A stretch of 64,000 bases of DNA from the NCBI GenBank assembly GCA_022113835.1, contig JAILWY010000021.1, forward strand, positions 1,054,001 to 1,118,000, in the 5' to 3' direction. The notes beneath the pieces are model-generated. The model saw only the letters and a list, made by a program, of their open reading frames with translations. It was not told the DNA's origin and did not search any database. Made by a program: the position numbers and the translations under genes. The stretch is from Atopsyche davidsoni. Its lineage: Eukaryota > Arthropoda > Insecta > Trichoptera > Hydrobiosidae. Shown one piece after another: positions 36,960-49,119 of the stretch (position 1 is the stretch's first letter; every line of letters starts with the position of its first letter).

Positions 36960-38900
36960 AGAAAAAATCTGCTGTTAATGCGTCACATTTTCTTGGTAAT
37001 GCAAAAACAATTTTTTTTACTTGTTAATTAATCTTTGATATTCGAGCGCATTATCATAAATAGTTACCTGTGCATGTTCACGTACTTTGTACCTGCCTTG
37101 TGCAATAAGTTTTACTTAGCCGCTCTCATTCGCCGTGAGTTTTGATCAATGACCTGCGCGGGCTCAGAATGCCCCAGACACGGCGAGCGCGATTCTTAAT
37201 TAGATGTGCCTGCATACATTACGGCAGGTGAGTATTAAACATAAATAATATAATCAGTACATAAGCATATCATTTTGTTTAATGTATGCTGAGAAATATC
37301 TGATAGGAGACTTCTTTTAAAATTAATTATAAAAAAGCAAAGAAAAAAAAAAACAATGCGACCGGAAATAATTTAAAGTAACGAAAGTCATGCACGATGT
37401 ATGGAAATATTAAACTGTCTCAACGGTATGAGTAATAGTACTAAATCAAATTATTAGTAAATTTATTATTGTATGTAGAATATAATTATCCGCTGTAATC
37501 TTACCGCTAGATCATTGGAAGTTTTATTTTCAGGGGTTAATAATATCAAAAAATATTTTTAAAATATTGTAGATCATTAGCGCTTTCTATGTAGTTAAAA
37601 TGATCAAATGATTCACGAAAATTCCCCTTAAGTTGAGTTCCAGTGCCGAACGCCGCAGTTAGTCAAATTAGTGAATAATTAGCAGATTAATGGTGCGCTT
37701 CCGTCTGTACGAGATGCATGTCCGAGCTTAATTATATTACAAAGTGAACTACTTCTGGTCGCGTCCCGAATGTCTTGTCGAGGATGTTGCAGGCGATTAT
37801 GGTAATTGGCTAATGACCAGACATGTAAATCAGAAACATAAACGCAAACTTACACGAAACAAATTAGAACAAGACTTCACGTAGACACGATCTTAATCCG
37901 AAGTTTAAGCTGTGAATCGGATCGGGCACGCTCCGTTTAATGATGCACTTCTTGCAGATTTTTTTTATCTGATTATTGTCTAACTATCAAAGCTATCGGT
38001 CGCACGGAATTTCGAGGCCAACCGGCGACGTGATGGCCTGACGGCGAGGCAGATAGTGCTGAGCTCCAAATTGGATCGACAGAAGATCGCAAAAGCATCT
38101 CATAAGGCCAGATAATTATATAACGTATAAAATTACATACAAGAAATGCCTTACGAGTTGGTATAGATAAGATATCTTGAGTATAATGTGTGATGTTTTG
38201 TACGAAGATATAAGGCGTGGATTGTGCATATCATGGTATTATAATATATGTGATATTTGCTAAAAATAAACATGTATAATTAAGAAAAAAATTGGCTAAA
38301 AAATATTTAAAAATATTTTTAGTTTTTTTTTTTAGTTTAATCGAATATCATGTTTTTGTGTAACAGTCATTTAACAGGAATGTTCTTTACGTTTCGTCTT
38401 ATATTAATTCTACTTTGCAATTAGATAAATTGTTAATAAAATTACATTAAAATAAAAATTGCAGTAGTTTTCAGATGCATCAAATAAGATAATCGTGCTT
38501 TCATGCAAATTAGTAAATCTCACGAGAAATAATACGCAATAAATCACACGACGCGGCGATTCATTATTTACGTCTACGTTGCTTGCAACATGTTTTTATT
38601 TCCTAGAATTTATTTTATTGCATTTGCCTAGTTTTCGGGGCATGATTATTATTTATATTTTTTAACTATTATCTTTTCATTATCTTTTCTAACAGAAATA
38701 TTTTTTCAGTGTATTCTTTTACAAAAATATCATAGTAATTTCTTTATTTTAAAGTATCATTGGTCAGTAAACGTTGACACTAATAAAATATAAAAATGAC
38801 GCTGTTTAGAAATGCTTAGTATGCGTTGATTTGAAATATTTTTAAATTTTATTTAGGTAGGCACTTTTCAGTATTATTTGGAGTTGTTAAAAGTTTTTTT
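36960..38900. other. non-coding stretch with mild GC islands
   Basis: Moderately GC-rich parts at about 37,100-37,240 and 37,630-38,080, the latter with GATTA at 37,685 and several ATTA cores. The remainder is AT-rich without recognisable content. Confidence 0.35.
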
Positions 38901-38904
38901 GCAA

Positions 38905-39140
38905 TATCGTGGTTTACAGGAAGCCTGGGATTGGAGTCATCGGCGATGATGGTGGCTCGGGCCAGCTCAGCAGCTGGTGGCTGGTGGCTGGTGGCTGGTG
39001 GCTGGTGGGGAGCGCAATTGCGTTTGACGCGCCGCGGCTGGATAATTATTCTGTGGTCATCTTCATCATCACCGACGAGATGATTGCTTATTGGGAGGCC
39101 TCCGGGTCGTGGCGCCTCCGCCGGCTCCGGGCCACAGGGC
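38905..39140. other. GC-rich island with a 7-bp tandem repeat
   Basis: Contains five tandem copies of GCTGGTG at 38,973-39,007 and an ATAATTATT core nearby. Frames across it are open on both strands but consist of repeat-derived residues. Candidate regulatory element by composition only. Confidence 0.4.
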
Positions 39141-39149
39141 ACAGCTACA

Positions 39150-42040
39150 CCACTCACTTACAAAAATATGATTTTTGTAGTCATATGAGCAAAACCAAGT
39201 AGTTTCTAAAATAAACACTTAGTTATACCAATAAACTATTCTTGAACCAAATTTATATTAAACTTCAAAAACACGATAGTTTCATTCATATTTATTATTT
39301 TGGCACATTATAAGTATACCGTATATTTAAGGCATTAAATGTTTACTTTATATTAAGTATATATTTGCAACAAAAGGGTTTTTTTTTTACTTTTTCACAA
39401 TTTTTGCGTAAAATGGAAAATTTCATCAACAAATAAATAATTTAAATATTTCGAATTGTGCAAATATTTATATCGGAACGACTTGCTGCAGCAATTTATA
39501 TTTTATTTGTAAATTTTTTTTTAAAATTATTTATACCTGCGGTACATTTTAGTATCGTAAAAAAATACTGCGTATTGCCATCGTAATACAGAAAAGTATC
39601 GCGAATCGCTATTGAAGCATTCACACATGGGTGGCTATGCCGATGGGTATCATTGGGTCCCCAGAAGCCAGACCCTGGCAGGCGCCCGAATAAGAGCGTG
39701 GGAAGTCCCGAAGGCTTTGAAGAAAGCCGAGGGTGAGCGAGTCGGCGCATAATTTGATTGCAATTGCAGCAGAATGCGCTCCGTACTGCACATGTCCAAT
39801 CACGCCGGGCCGAGGCCGCTGCAGATTATGTTTAATTGAAAACATGTGCTGGCGGTGAGGAATCCCGGCCTGATGGGCTGCCGCAGGAATGAAATTAGGT
39901 ATTAGATGCATTAGAGGCAATTAACTTTGTTATTGTGGTTTGCGGCTTGTTGAGTGTGATTAGGGAATAGATGCTCGAGGTGTTAATGCAATTTCTCTTG
40001 TAACGCGAGGGACACCGCTGAGGACGGCCCTGCAGGTAGCATTGATTACCTTGGAAGACAAATTCATATTTGAAATTAAACCAAGCCGAAAATAGTATTT
40101 TCTAGAATCATTAAATTTGAATATTGAATACGTGTTGATGCATCTGAAAACAACTGCAATTTTTTTTTAATGTTACTTGTTAACAATTTATCTAGTTGCA
40201 AAGTAGAATTCAATATATATAAAAAAAAATTATTCTCGTACTATATAAGACACCATGTTACACAAAAACATGGATTATTTTATAATAAATTATCAAATTC
40301 GATTAAACTATAAAAAAAACAAAAAATATTTTAATAGTAAATATTTTTAGCCAAATTTTTCCTCAGTAATACATGTTTACCTTTAGTAACATTAGAGTTT
40401 ATCCAAATATATCCCAGAAACATAAACACATTAATACAAAGCAATTATTATACATTTATCAAAAAGCTCACAGCTAAGATTTAAAAAAAGAGAAAAGTCC
40501 GCACTTGCTAGAAACAACTTTCAAGCAAAACATAGTTAAATGATATTCTTCTATTGAAAAAGTTCTGAAGCTGTTTAGTAGTAACATTTCCCCGAGTTTT
40601 CTCTCGCCCCTCGGCGGCGGGGGCGGCGGTAGGTATCTCCACATGAGAAGGGGTGTTTCCATCCCCTATATGTATTTGGGGTAAACTCCCTCACAACTTG
40701 GAAAATGGGTCATGGATGCAATCCCTGACCCAGATCTGGAGGCATTGTGGATCTCGCGCGGGTAGGGCTGCCACGGCGCAAGCACACGCAGCCTTTATTT
40801 TATCATATCAATACCTTGACATGTAAAATTAATTTATTAATTATGTAGAAACAAGTAAAATATTTATAAAATAGAGTCGTGGATGAAATTTTTTCTTTAG
40901 TCCTAATTTACTGCAATTATTATCAGATGAATTATTTATTTTATTAATTATGAATAAGAAATAATGAGTCAGGACAGCATTGATTGATAATTCGATTATT
41001 TATATAAAATAATGTTTTTAAAACAAAAATTATAAATTTTTATTAGATTACATATTTTATAAACCATCCCTTCATTTGAAATAGCATAAAATCCTAATTT
41101 CGATTTAGTTTAAGAATAACGTTTTTTAATAATATATATTGATCCAGTTACACCGAATGGGCCACCCCTGGTCGCGGATGCCCGCCTGGCGTGCAAGGGT
41201 GGGTTTACGTGCTTTATTCTTAGGGGATGATGCTGCGTGATTCTGCAGCGTCGTTTTGGAGATCTTGGATATGCAATTGGGGTCACAGCTTCTTTGGTTT
41301 ATGGGGCGTGCAAAAAGGCGATCTAGGGTAATGGGCACATGTGATAAACTGCACTTTTATTATGATGAAGATACCACTTAAATTATTTGACTTGATTAAT
41401 TTAGATTCACAAAAAAAGATTTTATTTTTAGTTCCAGCATTAAATATTTTCATCAGAAAGTATCAAAGATCAAAAGGATGTTATAGATTAATTATAATGT
41501 AAAGCATTGCTGTACAATAAAAAATATTTAAGCTATAAGATTACAGCACCAAAAAAAGCCGCCATGTCGAATAGAGGTAATAAACGAGCGTTTAATATTA
41601 TAAAAAAAATATATTAGGTTCAATATCTGACGTGTTTGATTTTTTTCAAGTTTAATCTTTACACAGAAGGTTTAACTTTATATAAGATAAGTTTTTGAAC
41701 GTTGTGATATTTTGTTGGGGAGAATACGAGACGCCAAGATGGCCAGTACACCGAAAGTTTTCGGCCGATGAAGATCGCTTCCTATATACGTAGCCGCATT
41801 GTTTCTCATAAAACTGTTTTTTTAATTTTTATTTCTTACTAAAAACTTGTGACATTTTTATTTAACCATTACATGTGATCCACCTAGATTATTCAAGGAC
41901 TTGATACGCTATATAAAATGTTTAATTTTGCTCAATGTTTCAGTTGGCATATCAGTATTTGTCTGTCTTACACTTTCACCCCTCAACTTGCCCAAACGAT
42001 GGATCAAATTCTCAAAGCAATCATGATTAAGATTTCTTGA
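39150..42040. other. non-coding stretch with GC islands
   Basis: GC-rich blocks at about 39,610-40,060, 40,590-40,790 and 41,140-41,330 are separated by AT-rich DNA. No gene, RNA gene or transposon body is recognisable. Confidence 0.35.
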
Positions 42041-42041
42041 T

Positions 42042-42065
42042 TTCTACTATATATATATAGTAGAA
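42042..42065. repeat. perfect 24-bp palindrome
   Basis: TTCTACTATATA followed directly by its reverse complement, with a TA-rich centre. Probably simple-sequence DNA, but perfect over 12-bp arms. Confidence 0.6.
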
Positions 42066-42079
42066 TTTTAACGTTTACT

Positions 42080-42310
42080 CGGCAAGATCCCTTTGTTAGG
42101 ACCCCCTTTGGCCGCCCCCCCGGACAGGGGGTCCTTCCGCCCTCCGCCACCCCCGCCCGATATCCGAGACGCTGCTAAGGCGTCTAATGGAAAATTGCAT
42201 CTGCCAATCTCCATGCAGATGGTCCCAAAGGAGCAGATTCCTTTTGAAATGTCTCATTTGCATTCCGACCCTGTCTGCTCCGAAGTCGCCGCCGCCGGAA
42301 CTGTTTTTAT
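42080..42310. other. GC-rich island, C-rich
   Basis: C-rich runs at 42,100-42,170 followed by balanced sequence. No domain in any frame. Candidate regulatory element by composition only. Confidence 0.35.
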
Positions 42311-42319
42311 ATGTCTTAA

Positions 42320-43640
42320 TTCTTAGGAATTAGTTTAATGGGATTTTAATCACTTCATAAATCATTTTTGTAAATACATATGTGTGTTATTAAAAAATAA
42401 TTTTTAATTTAACGTATATTAAAAATAATGACGCAAGGATCTGTTGTTGATTTTATTATGTTACACAGTAAATTTTAAGACAGTAAAATCGATAGGTGTA
42501 TATTTTTTTAAACGCAAATTAACCATCATTTTTTTGGGAAAAAAAAAACCAAAATGGACCAATCTATTTAAAATAAATAGGAACTTTTTATATATTTCTC
42601 TATATTATCATATTTTTACTTTTTTTATTAATTGTGATTATGATTTTACCTAATGATAACCTTTTTGTATTTTAGTCAAGTAAGAACACTTATTACGTAT
42701 TTTAAGTATATTATTTTTGCATACATATTAAAAAATAAATTTTGACACACATTGCAAAACCTTTTTTCAACAAAGAGTTCCCATTTTTAAGAATGTATAC
42801 CTGCGTAGCATTTTTAATTAGATTTCTTTCGAGCGCTTTTTCTCTAAGCAAAAGCATAATTGCAACGATAAAAGCAAGGCCAAGCGCTTTTCTTTCCTAA
42901 GGTTTCCCTATTTTTATAAGATTTCCTAGCTTTCAAAGGGAGTGAGTGTTTTACAAAAAAAAATAAACTAGCCATATTATATATATATATATATATCTAT
43001 TGTTCTATTGTTTTTCCTTATAATGCGAGGACAATAACTTTGTACAGAAAAAATAAACCGAGATGCAGCTAAAGCATAAAATAAGAACACAAAGCTTTCG
43101 GTCATAGAAAGGAATCCTCTTACTCTATTTACGATCTGCTATCAAAAGATAAAGTTCACTAAACGAAGTGAATGATTGTGATTCCCATCGTTGAAGATTA
43201 TTCTCATATTCCTAGTTCGTATTGCCAGCTGTGACGTAGAATGCCTTGGAAAGTTTGTACCGGTGGGCGTTGAGCCAGCAGCGAGAGGAAATAGGAAGGG
43301 GGTTGAACACGTAAAACGAAAAGGATATTAAAACGATATGTGCTATTTACAAAACGTATTGTGTACGATAGGACAAACGCAGGGGGTGTAACAAACAAGT
43401 CATGATTATATAAGCCTCTAAATGCTTCGAGATCACTTACCCACTTGCTTATCATTCGCTCTGATTCCTACAAAGTAAACTGTTAAGTATGATTTTTTTT
43501 TATAGAAAATAAATTAAGATTTCTCCCACTGGTAGAGTCCATCTTAAAACTAGACTGTTTTTTGTGAATGTTCAGTTTAGACGATCGAATATCTCCGCCG
43601 TGCGAATTAAATAATTCAAACAGCCAATATTCCTAGTAAC
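42320..43640. other. AT-rich stretch, nothing recognised
   Basis: AT-rich non-coding DNA with a short AT microsatellite near 42,978-42,998. No gene or transposon signature. Confidence 0.4.
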
Positions 43641-44560
43641 GAGACCTGCACGTCATGCCGAGAGACGGCTCCTTACAGTCCTCGATGCTGGGGGTGGGAG
43701 ACGTGGGAGACTCCCCCTCCCTCGGTCAAGGCGGTGGCCGTGTATCTACGCCGCCGCGCCTCCCTTCTCCTGCGCCCAACGCCTTCACCCTCCATCCACC
43801 CTCCCACCCCCTCGAATGCACTTTTGTGGCTTCCTTTGTCTACATCGGTGTGGGTGAGGGGTATCAATGTCTACCGCGAGAGCGGAGCCTGTTATTTCAG
43901 CAAGAGAAGTGCAATGTATAAAATATTCATGTAATCGATTCACACACGCAGCAATGAGAAGTTTTTTCACAAAACCGTGGGATTCGATACCTCAGCCCCA
44001 CGCCTATCGAGGCCAGGTATTTCAACTAGTTTTAATGTCTGAATTCGTTTGGCGTGAGGGTGTGAGTTCAAATTTCATCAGAGTCGTGATTATTCGTGTC
44101 ATGTATGAATCAATTACACAAATTTGTATCCACAGTGAATCTGAACTTTATAGAATAGGTGTTATCGATGCTTTTACGCACTCATTATATTTTCACTTGT
44201 AATGTGGATACATTCATTGCCTTGTGAATTTAATTAATTTCCAATACAATAAGGGTAGTGCAGAGTTTGTCTCCGAAGTTTATCAGTAACGCACACCCTG
44301 TGCATTGAACTCCACTGCACTCGTGAAGTCAGGCCGTGGTCGATGCGCGCGCAGAGGCACTTTCTTTCTTCTCGCCGGACCCAAAAAGCGTAATGAGAGT
44401 CCCTTTTTAGAGGCGAACCTAATCGAGTTTCCGCGTCTCCTGCAGCTGCAGCACTGCGTCCTGGCCCGAGGCTTCCTCCAGGGGTGCCTTCCCGAGAGGG
44501 CGGGTCCTCTCGCGCCCTTGTGCGATTAGTTTAAACAAAGCAGCCGCAGCGCAGTTTCTC
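43640..44560. other. two GC islands flanking a possible SINE remnant
   Basis: Islands at about 43,640-43,890 (C-rich) and 44,270-44,560. Between them, 43,975-44,120 has GGTGTGAGTTCAAATTTCA, which resembles a decayed pol III B-box region, so a SINE remnant is possible but weak. Overlapping open frames reflect composition. Confidence 0.25.
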
Positions 44561-44569
44561 AGTCGGCAT

Positions 44570-46050
44570 TTAGATACTTACGGCGTAATTGCAGCAATTC
44601 TAAGCGCAAATACGGATAATCGATATTTTACCCATGATTGTATTGCCTCGTGAGTTTTGATATTATTTACTGTGTAATAATATAACATACGATAAAAACT
44701 CATAATTCTACACCGCAGTTCGAAAAACCATTTTACATATAGCGAAGCAGGATATCATTGAAAAATGTGGAAATGAACTTTTACTTTATTATTATTATTT
44801 TATTGTTATATATACTAAATACTAGGTATAATCTGTTACTATAAATGTTTTTACGAAGTTAAAAATAAGGAATGATATTTGTGAGAATCGATTCATATTT
44901 AGGAATAAGGCAACACTCACAGTGGCTCCGACTTCCGCCGACGTTCTGTCTTGCCGAAAATGGCCGAATCCAATCGTAGCGGACGCGTTAGCAGACTAAC
45001 TAAAACTCTCCAGAGCCATTCAATAATCCAAGAAAATATAATATACAGCATGTTGGCGTCATGTGCCATTTATTACGCTTTCGTTTGCACTTTATAATTT
45101 CAAAATAAATACACACTTTATCTGAATTTGCTGCAATGAGTTAAATTAATGAAAGACTTGTGCAATGCGAGTGCTGTTTTAAGTAATTGATCTGCCTCTT
45201 ATTTTTAACGATCCGTTCAAGAAACCAGCAAATGTGGTGAGACTTAGTGGGTTCTATTCGCTCATGGGATACGATTCGGCCCTCTAAGTCATGAACAATT
45301 GATATACTCAAAACGGATGGTTACTCCAAGATGTGCTGCTCAATAGATTCACAGCCCAATTTCCTTAAATATAAATCCACGTATGTTTAAATTTAATAAC
45401 CTGGTGTGTAATAATACAAGTTTAGGAATATTTCTGCGAGCTTGTGTAATGTGAAGTTTTATGTTTTTTTTTGTATAAATTTTATCATACTCAAAATAAT
45501 TATCTCAACTAGAGATGTATACCCGAAACAAACACATTTCCTTTTATATCATTATAAAATACAAGATATCTTAAAATGTAATTAAAATTATTATAAATGC
45601 AGTCCATTTGCATAAATATAATACACACTCGGGATACCAAGATCTACGTCTCTGAAAAATAAATTTGAATATAATTTTTGACAAATATTTAGACATGTCT
45701 TCCCAGATAACTGAGCTTGGAAAAAAATCAATCCATTTCAGGACCGGGGGGTCGTAATGAGAAGTGAGGTTCTAGAAAAATAAACGTTGATATTTTAGTG
45801 TGAAATTTCTGGTTTATAGAAAGCTATAAAGAAGCTATATCTTCTTTATAGTATAAATAAGTTACGCAATATTCCCACAAGCTTAATAAATATTAATAAA
45901 TTTCAGCTTAAAGAAAAAAATATATACACAGAGTATCAATAGCATATTTATTACGTCTAGGTTTTCTTGAGTTTAATTTTGTAAATGCGCAAATATTGTA
46001 ATGTAGCAGATTAGTTTTTACATGTATAAAATAGATTGTGCTTTGTTCGC
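44570..46050. other. AT-rich stretch, nothing recognised
   Basis: Non-coding AT-rich DNA. A patch at about 44,920-45,010 is GC-richer. No domain, RNA gene or transposon body is recognised. Confidence 0.4.
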
Positions 46051-46059
46051 TGCAAAGTG

Positions 46060-46350
46060 CGGCGTAATGGACAGAAACAAAGGACATTCCACCCGGCGCG
46101 TCACTCGCAGAAGTGCGTTGCGACCTAATCGAGTCACTCCTCGCACAGCTGTGCGGAGTTCGTATGGAGAGGCGGGCGGGGAGGGCGGGGGAGGGCGGGG
46201 GAGGGCGGGGGCGGCTCTGAATAACAGCCTGCCGGGGGTGGCGAGGGCGGCGAGGGCGGCCCGGGGGTGCACAGTCGGAGCCTTCGCGATGCGGGCCCGA
46301 ACAACTACACAGGTGCACCGACAATTTGAACACTGCGAACGAACCTAAGC
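46060..46350. other. GC-rich island with G-run tract
   Basis: Includes several G-runs at 46,166-46,215 on the plus strand, able in principle to form a G-quadruplex. Long open frames on both strands are compositional. Candidate regulatory element by composition only. Confidence 0.35.
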
Positions 46351-46414
46351 GAGCGAAATAAAATCGTGCTTTGTGTTTAGTAATTTTTTTATGACAATTG
46401 AGACTAACGCACAA

Positions 46415-46660
46415 TCACTAAATATTGGTTGGCCTGGGCACATTGGTTCATATGTATGAGAGTATGATTGTTAAAAATTCTCGATAAATGGAAGTGATTC
46501 GTTAATACAAAGGTTCGTACACCGGCCATGTAAGCCAGGGGGTGTGGGTTCAAATCCCACACAAATCACAATGATATTTTTTTGAGAGTTTCTTTAAATC
46601 ATCTTCTATATATGAACTAATGTGCCTAATCATATTGGCAAGTTGATATAAAACACTGTT
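46415..46660 (+). mobile_element. tRNA-like SINE, stand-alone copy
   Basis: Starts near ATCACTAAATATTGGTTGGC, has a possible A-box (TTGGCCTGGGCA, about 46,429) and a clear B-box GGTTCAAATCC at 46,547-46,557 inside a perfect T-arm-like stem (GTGGG...CCCAC). It ends near GTGCCTAATCATATTGG. There is no T module at the left. The A-to-B distance of about 120 bp is longer than in a normal tRNA. Related copies are at 34,950 and 47,955. Confidence 0.6.
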
Positions 46661-46679
46661 TATTAAAAAAAAAAAAAAT

Positions 46680-47060
46680 TATAATAATATACAAAATTAA
46701 AGAGTAAAGCTGGCTTGATATGGAGTTTGAGCTCATTTCACCTACTTGTTGTGGTTTGCTCACTGATTTCATTCCCCCACAGTGCTCTATAACCAAACGC
46801 GTCATTAAATTATCCTTACATGTCTTTGATATATATATATATATATATATATTTATTTACGGATAGGTCAATCAGATGCGTATTTATTACTCATTACGGG
46901 TTTATTATATTATTACTAATATGATTATATAGAAGATGTCTAATGATATGAACTAATGTGCCTAATCATCTTTGATATATGTCAAACATTTTAAATTAAA
47001 GCACACATCGTGGATTTTAGACTGACACATGGTCGTTTCATACGGCAAACAACCTTTTTT
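46680..47060. repeat. left arm of a long inverted repeat
   Basis: The sequence from ATATACAAAATTAAAGAGTA to CAAACAACCTTTTTTAGG matches the reverse complement of 48,770-49,105 with many substitutions. It is broken by an AT microsatellite (46,830-46,855) and by an inserted T-module fragment (46,865-46,972). The two arms enclose about 1.7 kb containing the mariner remnant. Confidence 0.7.
46865..46972 (+). mobile_element. T-module fragment
   Basis: Carries GGTCAATCAGATGCGTATTT and CATTACGGGTTTATTATATT followed by a shortened SINE tail (ATGAACTAATGTGCCTAATC). It is inserted in the left arm of the long inverted repeat. Confidence 0.6.
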
Positions 47061-47079
47061 AGGTCGAGTTCACCATTGT

Positions 47080-47400
47080 GTTGTGGTGATTCTGCGACAG
47101 TCGCGATTTTCGCAGGCCGAAAAATAAATGCACGGTTTTCCATTTTCGCCGACGGTACAAGATCGACCCTGCCCGAAATGCGATAGCGTGCGACTGGAAT
47201 ACGTCTAGCCGGGGCGGGGGCGGGGGTGGGCGGGGGTGGGCGGGGGTGGCTCGCGGGGGTGGCTTGCACCCTCTCCGGCCGCCCAGCGCCTACTGACGGT
47301 GTCGTAGGTCCGGGCCGGTCGATAGCCGCGTCTGCCCCGCCCGGCCAGGCCGCCTTTGTTTTTGACGGAAGCGGAGCATCTCTGGCGTCCGACCTCACAA
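47080..47400. other. GC-rich island with G-run tract
   Basis: Contains at least six G-runs within 47,213-47,262, separated by C or T. Open frames across it are compositional. It lies inside the inverted-repeat interval. Candidate regulatory element by composition only. Confidence 0.35.
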
Positions 47401-47689
47401 TTTCGGGGAATTTTCCCTACACTGTCCAAAGCAAGCCTTAAAAAAATATCACGCATCAAAACGTCACAACATCAGCGATTTTCAATATTCAAAATAAGAC
47501 ATAACGACTGGCGTACGAGGGCGGTCGAAAAAGTACTTAGCCTACAAGAGAAAAACGAAAATCTTGGAAAAGTGGCGATTTATTTCTCCTTGACCTAGCG
47601 ATGCTCCAACTTCTTTAACCCATCTGAAAAATACGTTTTCTCGAAGTCTACAAAGTAGGCCTCCGTGACGGCGATGATCTCCTCATTCG

Positions 47690-47855
47690 ATTACTAATAT
47701 GATTATGCACATAAGTTCATACATAGAAGATGATTTAAAGAAACTCTCAGAAAAATATCATCGTGATTTGTGTGGGATCTGAGAGTTTTTTTAAATCATC
47801 TTCTATGTATGAACTAACCTAACCTAATCATATTAGTAATAATATAATATATCTA
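47690..47855. mobile_element. foldback pair of SINE 3' tails
   Basis: The left half (GATGATTTAAAGAAACTCTC) and right half (GAGAGTTTTTTTAAATCATC) are two SINE 3' tails in opposite orientation meeting at about 47,775. The unit is thus a near-palindrome of about 165 bp, inside the mariner remnant. Confidence 0.6.
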
Positions 47856-47856
47856 T

Positions 47857-48236
47857 TTATGGATTGGTCAATCAGATGCGTATTTATAACCCATTACGGG
47901 TTTATTATATTATTACTAATATGATTAGGCACATTAGTTCATAGTGCTTGCAAATCACTAAATATTGATTGGCCTGGGCACATTGATTCATATGTAGAGT
48001 ATGATTGTTAAAAATTCTCGATAAACGGAAGTGATTCGTTAGTACAAGAGTTCGTACACTGGTCATGTAAACCAGGAGATGTGGGTTCAAATCCCACACA
48101 AATCACGATGATATTTTTCTGAGAGTTTCTTTAAATCATCTTCTATATATGAACTTATGTGCCTAATCATATTAGTAATAATATAATAAACCCGTAATGG
48201 GTAATAAATACGCATCTGATTGACGTCCAATCTAAA
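47857..48236 (+). mobile_element. composite element: T module, SINE, inverted T module
   Basis: About 380 bp with module T at the left (GGTCAATCAGATGCGTATTT, CATTACGGGTTTATTATATT) and its reverse complement at the right (48,175-48,236). Between them is a SINE body with B-box GGTTCAAATCC at 48,084-48,094 in a T-arm-like stem. The whole therefore has terminal inverted repeats of roughly 60 bp around a pol III-type unit. It lies within the mariner remnant. Confidence 0.7.
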
Positions 48237-48769
48237 AAATAAGACATACTCCTCATCGACTTAAATTTCTGCCTGGCAAATGACTTTTTCATGTTTGTAA
48301 GTTTCTAAAATACGCGTACACGTCCGCCGCTTCCACACGCGGTCAAAATAAAACTACGAGTCCGATTCGGTTCGATTTTGACAGTAGCTGTCTACAAGAA
48401 CGTACTAAACGATAGTTCTCTCTTGCGATACTAGCACCATCGGGCGGTGAGGCTTAGTACTTATCAGACCGCCCTCGTATTTTCTCACGACGCTTAAAAC
48501 GAGCACTGTATGTAAAAATATATACAATCGGGGTGATTTTGTTTAGGTAGTCTGCATTGGGTGAATTTTAATAGCACTTGCCATGAGTTGTAAAAATGTT
48601 TATCGCTACTTGATATAAAATATAAAAGCTGTTTCGCACAGTTACTTTACGGCCACCGTGGAAAACAAACAGCCTTAATGCACCGCTTGCATGAACTGTC
48701 ACGCAAGTTACTGGACTAATTTTACAAATGATTAAGTAAATACGAACACCAGCTATAGGAAAAAAAATG

Positions 48770-49115
48770 AAATGCACCTAAAAAGGTTGTTTGCTGTGTG
48801 AAACGACCATGAGTCAGTTTAAAATTAACAATGCGTGCTTTAATTAAAAAAATAATGATTGTAAATAATTAAAATCGTAATGCTTAATTTAATACGTTTC
48901 TAATAATAGATACACACATGGTAAACAAATACTGGTTAAATGTTTCATGAGACATATATTAAAGACATGTAAGGATAATTTAATGATGTGTTTGGTCATA
49001 GGGCACTGTGGGAGAATGAAATCAGTTACCAGACCACAACAAGTAAGGGAAATGAACTCAAACTCCACTTTGAGCCCGTTTTACTCTTTAATTTTGTATA
49101 TTACTAAATGTTAGT
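48770..49115. repeat. right arm of a long inverted repeat
   Basis: The reverse complement of 46,680-47,060, with many substitutions but without the microsatellite and the T-module insertion of the left arm. Matching words include CATGTAAGGATAATTTAATG and CCACAACAAGTA. The family is unknown and no coding frame is convincing. Confidence 0.7.
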
Positions 49116-49119
49116 ATAA

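Larger units (their letters stand above)
47516..48477 (-). mobile_element. mariner remnant interrupted by a SINE composite
   Basis: Imperfect terminal inverted repeats (CGAGGGCGGTC at both ends, about 29 bp) are flanked by TA at 47,514-47,515 and 48,478-48,479. Read on the minus strand, the right part (48,240-48,477) is a mariner 5' end. The left part encodes a transposase C-terminus with EAYFVDFEKTYFSDGLKKLE followed by HR and a stop where Trp is usual. The middle, including the catalytic D,D(34)D region, is gone, and SINE/T-module sequence occupies 47,690-48,240. Non-autonomous and dead. Confidence 0.85.
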
